DNA of 64,000 nt from Bacillus sp. BHET2 (GTDB lineage Bacteria; Bacillota; Bacilli; Bacillales; Bacillaceae_B), in contig NZ_VCQN01000004.1 in NCBI RefSeq assembly GCF_005938125.1, positions 248,001-312,000 of the forward strand, in the 5' to 3' direction. The notes below the pieces were generated by a model. That model saw nothing but the letters and a program-made list of their open reading frames with translations, ran no database searches and was not told the DNA's origin. Positions 18,376 through 25,311 of this stretch are shown piece by piece. Positions within the stretch are counted from its first letter, which is position 1. Each line of letters begins with the position of its first letter. The position numbers were made by a program, and so were the translations under genes.

Positions 18376-19136
18376 ATGCTCTTTCCCTTTCCCAAAAACA
18401 GTGGGAAACTCTTGAGAAATTTCGTGTTCATAAGGATTGGTTACCCGCTTTCGGAGGAGAGGAAGCAAGTACATTCTTAAGTGAGAAGGGTATGGAAGCC
18501 TATCTGTCGGACCGGTGTTCGTTAATCGGATCAGCTGATCTCAAAGTGGCGTCGTCCTTATTCATGAAACGATACGCCTTCGTAGCAGCAATGGGTTTAA
18601 TGGTCATGACATATTGGAATAAGAAAATGAATCTTACTCCTGAAAATCTGGTGATTGTAGACGGTGACAAGAATGGATTGTGGATGCCGCAATTTTATCT
18701 CAAAGATGCATCTGTGAATGACTTTACATCCCATGAAGAAAAGGCAGAGTACATCGAATCCATTTTTCGCGGACATCTCAATCACGTGATACAATCGTTG
18801 AAAAAGGTGACGAATCTTTCCAATCTAATTCTGTGGGAAAACATCGCTGTATATGTTTTCTGGATATATGAGAATGATGATTTTCTTGTGGAAGAGGGGA
18901 TGAGAAGGCGACGGGACGCACAATTTCGTCAGCTACTTTCAAATGAATTCAGTCATTGGTTCGGTCACTATCATAAAAATCCATTGGCACGTTACTATAG
19001 AAGTAAAGTAAACGTGGAACATGTTGCTGATAAGGTTCGAGTCAGGCAAACGTGTTGCTTCTCTTATAAGTTGGAAAACGGAGAACAGTATCGTTGTAAA
19101 TCATGTCCGCAAACCTGTCGGGTGAAAGTAGATTAA
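18372..19136 (+). CDS. FhuF-like [2Fe-2S] siderophore ferric reductase
   Basis: Probable cytosolic ferric-siderophore reductase that frees iron after import. The C-terminus carries the FhuF-type cluster pattern: adjacent Cys228-Cys229 followed by Cys242 and Cys245 (CC-x12-C-x2-C). The rest (about 220 residues, helical, Trp-rich) resembles the IucA/IucC-C-terminal/FhuF domain family only loosely. Translational coupling to the ATPase gene (ATGA overlap) strongly suggests it works on the siderophore imported by this operon. One further Cys in the tail (Cys249) is additional to the canonical four. Confidence 0.82.
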   Translation: MNALSLSQKQWETLEKFRVHKDWLPAFGGEEASTFLSEKGMEAYLSDRCSLIGSADLKVASSLFMKRYAFVAAMGLMVMTYWNKKMNLTPENLVIVDGDKNGLWMPQFYLKDASVNDFTSHEEKAEYIESIFRGHLNHVIQSLKKVTNLSNLILWENIAVYVFWIYENDDFLVEEGMRRRRDAQFRQLLSNEFSHWFGHYHKNPLARYYRSKVNVEHVADKVRVRQTCCFSYKLENGEQYRCKSCPQTCRVKVD

Positions 19137-19164
19137 TTGAATCTTCACAAGGAGGTATGGAAAG

Positions 19165-19428
19165 ATGAAAGAATTTCAGGAGCAATTTGATGCACTACTG
19201 GAGAAGTACACAGAGCTACTAGTGGGAGAGTCTGATCCATCTAAGAAAGAAATGGTCACTCACTATGCCCTTTACTCATTCATCGCGAAAAATATGCCAG
19301 CACTAGTGAAACATTGGAACGGATTATATCCTGAAGGTAAGGCTGAAATGAAACGGATTGTAGGCGAAATAAAAGAAATGAATGAAACCCATCGTGCAGA
19401 AGTGAATGAAAAGAAGAATGATGAATAA
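19165..19428 (+). CDS. yusU: YusU-like small protein (DUF2573)
   Basis: 87-residue helical cytosolic protein of unknown function. The EFQEQFDALLEKYTELLVGESDP start and FIAKNMPALVKHWNGLYPEGK centre fit my memory of B. subtilis YusU, which neighbours yusV. The RBS is AAGGAGGT. It is the last gene of the iron-uptake operon, 28 bp after the reductase, and is followed by a terminator. Confidence 0.75.
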   Translation: MKEFQEQFDALLEKYTELLVGESDPSKKEMVTHYALYSFIAKNMPALVKHWNGLYPEGKAEMKRIVGEIKEMNETHRAEVNEKKNDE

Positions 19429-19442
19429 ATGTTTTTGCTGAG

Positions 19443-19477
19443 AAAGCTCCCTTTCTGATGAAGAGGGTGCTTTTTTT
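19443..19477 (+). terminator. Terminator of the iron-uptake operon
   Basis: Arms AAGCTCCCT and AGGGTGCTT pair with one mismatch; seven T residues follow. Confidence 0.8.
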
Positions 19478-19529
19478 GTTGGTACCTTTCCTGCATAGTA
19501 CAAAAAGGCAGACCAAAGTCTGCCTTCCA

Positions 19530-19877
19530 TTATTGAACCTGTCCACCATACCCATAAGGAAATTGAGACGAATACTGCTGATGCTGTTGATAGGACTGCT
19601 GAATTTTTTGGCTGTCGGCAGCCTCAAGCTTATACCATCCTTTTCGGAACATTTCATTATAAAGCTCCCGTTGAGCATTTTGTGTTTCGTTGAAAATCGT
19701 AAGTAAATCTTGATATAGGGATTGATGGCTCGCTTCATTCAAGGCTGTACAGTACGAAGCTGTCATATATTTCTCTTGGGATAGGACATCTGTTATAAAA
19801 TCCCGATCGTTCATTTGCGGCGTTTCCGGTACTTGTTCCTGTGGATTTTGGATTTTTTGTTGATTCTGTTGATTCAA
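19530..19877 (-). CDS. CotF-family spore coat protein
   Basis: Coat-F-domain protein of about 115 residues. The core MNDRDFITDVLSQEKYMTASYCTALNEASH followed by helical LYQDLLTIFNETQNAQRELYNEMFRKGWYKLEAA is the ferritin-like coat-F pattern. The N- and C-termini are Gln-rich, and the tail is Tyr/Gln/Gly-rich (SSQFPYGYGG), as in many coat proteins. No ATG is available; the TTG at 19877 with AAAGGAG ten bases upstream is the best start. The longer frame running back to 19970 overlaps the preceding yusN gene and is rejected. It is probably co-transcribed with yusN. Confidence 0.82.
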   Translation of the reverse strand: MNQQNQQKIQNPQEQVPETPQMNDRDFITDVLSQEKYMTASYCTALNEASHQSLYQDLLTIFNETQNAQRELYNEMFRKGWYKLEAADSQKIQQSYQQHQQYSSQFPYGYGGQVQ

Positions 19878-19894
19878 AAGTAAACATCTCCTTT

Positions 19895-20152
19895 CTACAT
19901 CATGGTTTGGTTCGTCATATTCAAGTGGGGCAGGAGCTGTTGGTAGTGACGTTGATGCATCTGCCCACACTTATCCAAAGCTGCTTTAATGTCAGTATCT
20001 TGGCAATGAGCTGCTGCAAAATGACATTTCTTCATCGCATTTAAATTCCAAGCAAGCATGTCATTTAAGTATAGAGAATCCTTTGTCGTCAGCATTTGGG
20101 GCGGCTCTGTATAGGGCTGTTGCTGACCTCCCTGCTGAGGTTGTTGCTCCAT
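19895..20152 (-). CDS. yusN: YusN-like spore coat protein
   Basis: 85-residue coat-F-like protein with a Gln/Pro-rich head, then LTTKDSLYLNDMLAWNLNAMKKCHFAAAHCQDTDIKAALDKCGQMHQRHYQQLLPHL. It is Cys- and His-rich, as expected for coat proteins. ATG 20152 is used because AGGAGG lies eight bases upstream; an ATG at 20173 would precede that site. Its position next to the proline dehydrogenase gene matches yusN-yusM in B. subtilis. Upstream (20174-20440), a nested hairpin (TTCACCTG...CAGGTGAG enclosing CCTTG...CAAGG, about 20185-20229) is visible but no clear sporulation promoter. Confidence 0.82.
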   Translation of the reverse strand: MEQQPQQGGQQQPYTEPPQMLTTKDSLYLNDMLAWNLNAMKKCHFAAAHCQDTDIKAALDKCGQMHQRHYQQLLPHLNMTNQTMM

Positions 20153-20440
20153 AAGTACTTCCTCCTTCTTCATTCGGTTATTTCACCTGGGTCCATTTAC
20201 CTTGCGAAAACGACAAGGCAGGTGAGAAACATTGGTTATTTTCCCTAAGGTACCCCGTCCTTATTCAGCGTTTTACAAATTTCGTCATATTCTACTAATA
20301 AATTACTGAAAGTATATTCAAAATGAGGAAAAGGTGATAAAATATTGGTAGATATACTAATCGTTTGAACCTTTTCATTTTAGCAATAAAGAAAGCGTTT
20401 TCATAGGTTGGTATATATGTTTTTTCAGGGGGTAAGCAAC

Positions 20441-21358
20441 ATGGAGCAATCAATGCGTAATTTCTTTTTATTCCTTTCAAAAAATAAACCTATGACGAAG
20501 CTGGCTAAGAAATATGGCCTGCGTTTCGGAGCAGGTCGATTTGTTGCGGGATCTTCCATCCTGCAGGCTATTGAGGCTATTCGTGAGCTAAATAGTCAGA
20601 ATCTTGTTGTAACGATCGATTATTTAGGAGAGTTCGTGGATAATGAGCGTGAAGCAAATGAAATGGCCCTTGAATGTGTAGAGGCTATTCGTGCTATTGG
20701 TAAAGAAAATCTCAAATCTCAACTTTCCCTAAAAATGACATCGATGGGGTTGGATATTTCTGAAGAAGTTGTCATGAAGAATATGAGATTGATTCTTGAG
20801 GAAGCAACCAAACAAAATGTATTTGTGACCATTGATATGGAAGACTACTCCCGTTGTGGAAAGACCATTGATATTTTCACACGATTAAAGTCTGAATACG
20901 ATAATATTGGTACGGTTATCCAAGCCTATTTATATAGAACAGAAAAGGATATCGATGATTTGAATGCGTATTCCCCCAACCTGCGTCTAGTAAAAGGGGC
21001 TTATAAAGAGTCACCTGAAGTTGCTTTTCCCGATAAGAAAGATGTGGACGATAATTTCAGAAAAATCATCAAAACTCATTTGTTAAATGGCAATTATACA
21101 GCCATTGCCACACATGATGATGAGATGATCGAATATACAAAAAGGCTCGTAGAAGAGCATAATATCCCTCGTGAACAATTCGAGTTTCAAATGCTCTTTG
21201 GAATCAGAGTAGAACGGCAGCACGAACTGGTCAAAGAAGGATATAAAATGCGCGTGTACGTTCCATACGGTACAGACTGGTACGGTTACTTCATGAGAAG
21301 ACTGGCCGAAAGACCTGCTAACGTCGCCTTTGTTCTAAAAGGCATCATGAAAAAATAA
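20441..21358 (+). CDS. yusM: Proline dehydrogenase (YusM/FadM-type)
   Basis: FAD-dependent monofunctional proline dehydrogenase, 305 residues, oxidising proline to pyrroline-5-carboxylate. TIM-barrel motifs are visible: the VTIDYLGEF strand, FVTIDMEDYSRC, LRLVKGAYKES (flavin/substrate Lys), IATHDDEM and the C-terminal VYVPYGTDWYGYFMRRLAERP, whose two arginines bind the proline carboxylate. ATG 20441 has AGGGGG eight bases upstream; the earlier in-frame start at 20408 is not needed. It lies alone between the divergent coat genes and a GNAT gene, as yusM does. Confidence 0.93.
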   Translation: MEQSMRNFFLFLSKNKPMTKLAKKYGLRFGAGRFVAGSSILQAIEAIRELNSQNLVVTIDYLGEFVDNEREANEMALECVEAIRAIGKENLKSQLSLKMTSMGLDISEEVVMKNMRLILEEATKQNVFVTIDMEDYSRCGKTIDIFTRLKSEYDNIGTVIQAYLYRTEKDIDDLNAYSPNLRLVKGAYKESPEVAFPDKKDVDDNFRKIIKTHLLNGNYTAIATHDDEMIEYTKRLVEEHNIPREQFEFQMLFGIRVERQHELVKEGYKMRVYVPYGTDWYGYFMRRLAERPANVAFVLKGIMKK

Positions 21359-21370
21359 TAGTAGTTAGTA

Positions 21371-21405
21371 ACAAGACTTCATGGATCGTCATGGAGTCTT
21401 GTTTG
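21371..21405 (+). terminator. Terminator of proline dehydrogenase gene
   Basis: Thirteen-base arms starting ACAAGACTTCATG with one G-U pair, ending in TTGTTTG. The T-run is modest. Confidence 0.7.
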
Positions 21406-21448
21406 CTTATCATGACTATTAGTAACTTGACGGGAGGCTTGGGGAAAA

Positions 21449-21952
21449 ATGAAGATTGTCCCATTTCGTGTGGAAGGAAAGTATTTTAAGAAAATGATCA
21501 GGTTATATTGTCAGCTCTTTCAGGTAGATGCCGCTGCCATGGAAGCACAGTTTAGACGACATTCAACCTATCCACGGTTTGAAGGGTATCTTGCTATTAT
21601 CGATGAAAGAGTGGCAGGGTACATATATGGATATTCTTCTCAAAAAGGACAATACTATCACGACCTGCTTGCAAGACATTTGCATTCGAGTCGTGAATGG
21701 ATGAACCATTCCATGGAACTGGTAGAGCTCGGCGTCGATCCACTTTACAGAGGCAGGGGGATCGCGAAGCACTTAGTCGAAAGATTAATCCAAAATAGAG
21801 AAGAGGAAAACGTCCTTCTCACCACTCGTAAAGATAATCAAAACGCCATCGACTTTTACCATTCTCAAGGCTTTCGTACATTGCGTAAGGGATTCTTCCC
21901 CAATATACCTCACGAGTATATCATCATGGGTAAATCCTTACAGGGACTGTGA
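21449..21952 (+). CDS. GNAT-family N-acetyltransferase
   Basis: 167-residue acetyltransferase. The acetyl-CoA pyrophosphate loop is clear: VELGVDPLYRGRGIAKHLVERLI (R-x-x-G-x-G/A pattern), followed by the C-terminal DNQNAIDFYHSQGF beta-bulge motif. The substrate is unknown. The RBS is GGGAGG, thirteen to fourteen bases before ATG (a little long). It stands between proline dehydrogenase and the antiporter with no obvious partner. Confidence 0.85.
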   Translation: MKIVPFRVEGKYFKKMIRLYCQLFQVDAAAMEAQFRRHSTYPRFEGYLAIIDERVAGYIYGYSSQKGQYYHDLLARHLHSSREWMNHSMELVELGVDPLYRGRGIAKHLVERLIQNREEENVLLTTRKDNQNAIDFYHSQGFRTLRKGFFPNIPHEYIIMGKSLQGL

Positions 21953-22064
21953 CCTACAGATCGATCCACATTAAGTTTGTTTTATTGTGAAAGTGAGCCC
22001 ACTTGCGCCATCATGTGTATCGAAATAAAGGGTTACCCCATTCAGAGCTCGTAAAGCATTAAAA

Positions 22065-22105
22065 TTGTTACGTTATTCACAATATTATATAATAAACGTG
22101 AATAA
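22065..22105 (+). promoter_or_regulatory. Sigma A promoter with operator-like inverted repeat, antiporter gene
   Basis: TTGTTA (22065-22070), 17-bp spacer, TATAAT (22088-22093). An inverted repeat TTATTCAC (22073-22080) / GTGAATAA (22098-22105) encloses the -10 box, as expected for a repressor or MerR-like regulator site. No regulator gene is adjacent. Confidence 0.7.
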
Positions 22106-22130
22106 TCTTCATGAAATAAGAGGCGATACA

Positions 22131-23594
22131 ATGGAAATCACCATTAATAATATGACTTTACTGCTTGGCCTCTTGCTATTGGTTGGTGTCATAACCGCTA
22201 AATTCTCCACCCGATTGGGCGTTCCCTCACTCATCTTATTTATCATTGTCGGCATGATATTAAACAGGTATTTCTTCTTTGACAATGCATCTATCACTCA
22301 ATTTATCGGGACGCTCGCTCTCATTATCATTTTATTCGAAGGTGGACTTCAAACAAAATGGAACAATGTGAGGCGAGTCTATAAACCCGCTTTGTCACTA
22401 GCAACGATTGGTGTGCTAGTGACCACTGTTTCCATCGGTGTGGCCGCCAAGTACATACTTGATCTCAACTGGCTTGAAGGGATGCTCTTTGGGGCAATCG
22501 TTGGATCAACGGATGCTGCAGCAGTATTCTCAGTATTAGGGAACAAAAATATCAAACCGAAAATTTCCTCCACACTAGAAGCCGAGTCAGGCAGTAATGA
22601 TCCCATGGCTATCTTTTTAACAGTGGCATTTTTGCAATTAATTCAATTTCCGGCATTGAATCCTGCCAGCTTAATCGTAAGCTTCTTTTGGCAGATGGGA
22701 ATGGGATTGGTTCTTGGGTTGGCACTTGGATGGACATCCGTGTGGATTATCAATCGGATCAATCTCGATTCATCCGGTCTGTACCCGGTCTTGTCCGTTT
22801 CTCTAGCGATTTTCACCTATGCCTTCACGAGTATCCTGGATGCAAGTGGACTACTAGCTGTTTATATTATGGCGATTGTAGTGGGGAATCAGGAACTAAC
22901 CTATCGCCATTCGATTGTCCGTTTCAATGAAGGATTTGCTTGGATGATGCAGATCGTTATGTTCATCCTATTGGGATTATTGGTCTTCCCACAGCATCTG
23001 CCAAGCATTGCATGGCAAGGGATTGTCCTCTCGATTCTACTGATAGTCGTAGCGAGGCCACTCGGGGTTTATTTAAGCTTAGCTCTTGCGAAGAACTTTT
23101 CTATTAAAGAGAAATTCTTCATTTCATGGGCGGGATTGAAGGGAGCTGTACCGATTGTATTGGCAACGTACCCAATGGTGGCCAATATCGAGAACAACGA
23201 AGTCATCTTCAATGTTGTATTTTTCGTCGTGCTTCTATCTGCCCTCATCCAAGGAACGACGATCTCACCTTTGGCTAACTATCTCAAGCTTGCGGGAGAG
23301 GAAAAATCTCCTGTAGCACACAGTATTGAACTCGTTTCGATTGGGAAGACCAACAATGAGATGCTTGAAGTATTCATTAACTCAGATGCTCACATTACGA
23401 ATAAGGCAATCAAAAACATTAATCTCCCTGACAAAACGTTGATTTCTGCTGTTATAAGAAACAATGAGCTGATCACTCCTATGGGAGACACGGTCATCAA
23501 AGCGAACGATACACTCTATGTGCTTGCAGATAAAAGTCAGAGAAAACGTATTAATGAGCTTCTGAATTCTAAAGGGGGATTAAACCCCTCATGA
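22131..23594 (+). CDS. CPA-family K+(Na+)/H+ antiporter with C-terminal RCK_C domain
   Basis: Cation/proton exchanger of the NhaP2/CvrA type, 487 residues. Residues 1-390 form about twelve helices with the ion-path motif GAIVGSTDAAAVFSVLG and EAESGSNDPMA (essential acidic residues). The last 85 residues are a TrkA-C/RCK_C domain, which in Bacillus antiporters commonly senses nucleotides such as c-di-AMP. That role is inferred here. ATG 22131 follows AGAGGCG; the frame upstream to 22065 runs through the promoter and is not coding. It likely serves K+ efflux or pH homeostasis. Confidence 0.9.
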   Translation: MEITINNMTLLLGLLLLVGVITAKFSTRLGVPSLILFIIVGMILNRYFFFDNASITQFIGTLALIIILFEGGLQTKWNNVRRVYKPALSLATIGVLVTTVSIGVAAKYILDLNWLEGMLFGAIVGSTDAAAVFSVLGNKNIKPKISSTLEAESGSNDPMAIFLTVAFLQLIQFPALNPASLIVSFFWQMGMGLVLGLALGWTSVWIINRINLDSSGLYPVLSVSLAIFTYAFTSILDASGLLAVYIMAIVVGNQELTYRHSIVRFNEGFAWMMQIVMFILLGLLVFPQHLPSIAWQGIVLSILLIVVARPLGVYLSLALAKNFSIKEKFFISWAGLKGAVPIVLATYPMVANIENNEVIFNVVFFVVLLSALIQGTTISPLANYLKLAGEEKSPVAHSIELVSIGKTNNEMLEVFINSDAHITNKAIKNINLPDKTLISAVIRNNELITPMGDTVIKANDTLYVLADKSQRKRINELLNSKGGLNPS

Positions 23595-23694
23595 AAATAT
23601 AATTGCAGCATGAGAAAAAGCTCTCCTATGTGTTAAAGTATTTATGTTTTTTTATATCACGTTTATAAGGATCCATCTTTGAATTTTCTCCAAC

Positions 23695-23731
23695 AAAAAA
23701 AGCAATCTCCTCCTTGGAAGATTGCTTTTTT
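23695..23731. terminator. Bidirectional terminator
   Basis: Perfect arms AAAAAGCAATCT / AGATTGCTTTTT between convergent genes, with A and T runs on both sides. Confidence 0.85.
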
Positions 23732-23738
23732 CATTGAA

Positions 23739-24365
23739 TCATTCAGCAGATACGGCTGCTTTACCCATTGGTTTTCGTTGATAGAGTTGTTCGAATATCG
23801 GGAAACTATATTGAACGACAAATCCTAATAGAAGCGTCACAAGGATCGTTCCGATTCCAATATCTCCTCTAAAAAGGAATGCAAGTGATAGTGCAAATCC
23901 TTCACTAATAATACGGGAGTTACGAAGGTTTAACCCGAAACGAGTATGAATGGCTACCATAAGGGTATCCATTGGACTTGCCGGGAACTTAGCCTGTAGG
24001 TAGATTGCAATACCAAGACCCATCGTCAATATACCGGAAGCAAGAGCAAAGAGTTGGTTCATCAAAATCTCAGGAGCAAAATTGTTGAAAACGACCAATA
24101 ACCAGAAATCAATTAACATACCGATCACAAGAATCGATCCTGCTGCCAATACATCCGGCTTCTTCTTCATAATAAGTGCATTGAGACCAATCAAAACAAT
24201 CCCATTAATAAATACTGCCGTCCCAACGGTGAACCCGAACATATTTGATTCACCAACAGCAAGGGCATCCCATGCCGAGGCACCGAGGCCAGATTTAATG
24301 ATCAAGGCAACCCCCATCGTTAGAATAAATAGTCCAATCGTAAAAAACATAAATCTGCGTTTCAT
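23739..24365 (-). CDS. YczE/YyaS/YitT-family membrane protein
   Basis: 208-residue integral membrane protein with five or six helices. KSGLGASAWDAL near residue 24 and FPASPMDTLMVAIHTRFGLNLRNSRIISE in the second half are marks of the YczE/YitT group, whose transport role is unresolved. ATG 24365 follows GGGGATTGTGTGG. It is transcribed leftward alone and convergent with the antiporter gene. Upstream, 24366-24648 contains no recognisable gene. Confidence 0.8.
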   Translation of the reverse strand: MKRRFMFFTIGLFILTMGVALIIKSGLGASAWDALAVGESNMFGFTVGTAVFINGIVLIGLNALIMKKKPDVLAAGSILVIGMLIDFWLLVVFNNFAPEILMNQLFALASGILTMGLGIAIYLQAKFPASPMDTLMVAIHTRFGLNLRNSRIISEGFALSLAFLFRGDIGIGTILVTLLLGFVVQYSFPIFEQLYQRKPMGKAAVSAE

Positions 24366-24648
24366 CCACACAATCCCCTTATCTGTAAACGTTATCATTC
24401 ATGTACTTTAAAAAACAGACGAGCTACTCTGAATATGTAACAAAGTAGGAGGTCTGACATCTCCGAAAATATATTATTAGTTTACTGTATTTGTAGAAAG
24501 AAGGCAAAGTTAATTTTTGTATTGGAAGAAAAATATGTTGGGGGGAGAATCCGTTGAATGGGTCGATCTTTGAAAAAAAACGGATAATAAGGATGAATGA
24601 AGATTAACCACAAGACAGATAATTATAACAGCTAAGGATAGGACACAT

Positions 24649-24686
24649 GAAATGGCACCCGATCACAAATCACCGGGTGCCATTTC
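24649..24686 (-). terminator. Hairpin after the 45-codon gene
   Basis: Thirteen-base perfect arms (GAAATGGCACCCG / CGGGTGCCATTTC) directly downstream of the leftward small gene. The T-run is weak (ATTTC), so termination strength is uncertain. Confidence 0.6.
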
Positions 24687-24696
24687 CACTCTTATA

Positions 24697-24834
24697 CTAG
24701 GGTTGCTTCTTAAATTGATTGTTTTGACTGTTCCTCTTCCCGCCTCCGTCCCTCTCAACCGTAGGACCGGCATCTCCCTTCACACTCGCTGCACTAACCC
24801 CAGCCTTAGAAGGATCCTTCTTCTGCTTCGCCAT
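24697..24834 (-). CDS. Small basic protein, possibly spore-associated (45 aa)
   Basis: A 45-residue protein beginning MAKQKKDPSKAGVSAASVKG and ending NNQFKKQP. It is hydrophilic and rich in Lys, Gly, Asn and Gln, a composition like small spore proteins, but I cannot place it in a named SASP family. Support for coding is good: GGAGGTG lies six bases before the ATG, and a strong hairpin follows the stop. The frame on the opposite strand (24652-24855) is a shadow. Confidence 0.65.
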   Translation of the reverse strand: MAKQKKDPSKAGVSAASVKGDAGPTVERDGGGKRNSQNNQFKKQP

Positions 24835-24879
24835 AACAAACACCTCCATTCCTAACATTCCCGGATCCAGAAATTATAT

Positions 24880-25013
24880 GAGGGACGGACCTCGAAATTA
24901 TAGTTTAAACCAAGGGAGGAACATGATGAAAAACGGAGGAGAGAACCTAAGTAAGAAGGTCTGTTCGGTAATTGAGGAATGAGTATCTGTATCATTTTTA
25001 AGGTCCGTCCCTC
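24880..25013. repeat. Inverted pair of GGGACGGACCT elements in a long intergenic gap
   Basis: TGAGGGACGGACCT at 24880-24893 and AGGTCCGTCCCTCA at 25001-25014 face each other across about 107 bp. This is the same motif as in the hairpins at 8911 and 30784, but here the copies are far apart. Between them a 19-codon frame (ATG 24924) with a GGGAGG site is the only coding-like feature. The rest of 24835-25195 shows no gene. Confidence 0.7.
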
Positions 25014-25195
25014 AAAAAGATGTTGGCAAATCTACAGCTTGTTTCATATATATAGTAGGAAGAATAAAATTAATATGGATTTTTTTCACCTTTGGGGGAG
25101 TGGTTGAATAGGTTGATTTGGATGATATGCCCATATATGTGCGTGGGCCGAAAATGAATTTTTTGTTAATTTATAATTTTTTAACCGTTTAAATA

Positions 25196-25224
25196 TTGCG
25201 ATATTTTAGAAAATCCGATATATT
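25196..25224 (+). promoter_or_regulatory. Probable promoter of fadNAE
   Basis: TTGCGA, 17-bp spacer, TATATT. The predicted start (about 25231) lies about 38 bp before the FadR box. Confidence 0.5.
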
Positions 25225-25268
25225 AGATGTAACAGGAACTCATTCGGGTCTTTTTTTTGAAAGAAAAA

Positions 25269-25286
25269 TGAATGAGTATTCATTCA
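25269..25286. promoter_or_regulatory. FadR operator upstream of fadN
   Basis: TGAATGAGTATTCATTCA fits the known Bacillus FadR (YsiA) palindrome TGAATGAnTAnTCATTCA at every defined base. It lies 26 bp before the fadN ATG, downstream of the predicted promoter, where bound FadR would block transcription until long-chain acyl-CoA releases it. Confidence 0.9.
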
Positions 25287-25311
25287 AAGTGTTAAAAAGG
25301 GGGAAATACCA

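Noticed and set aside
24652..24855. 67-codon rightward frame
   Set aside because: Starts in a hairpin arm and is antisense to the better-supported 45-codon gene at 24697-24834.
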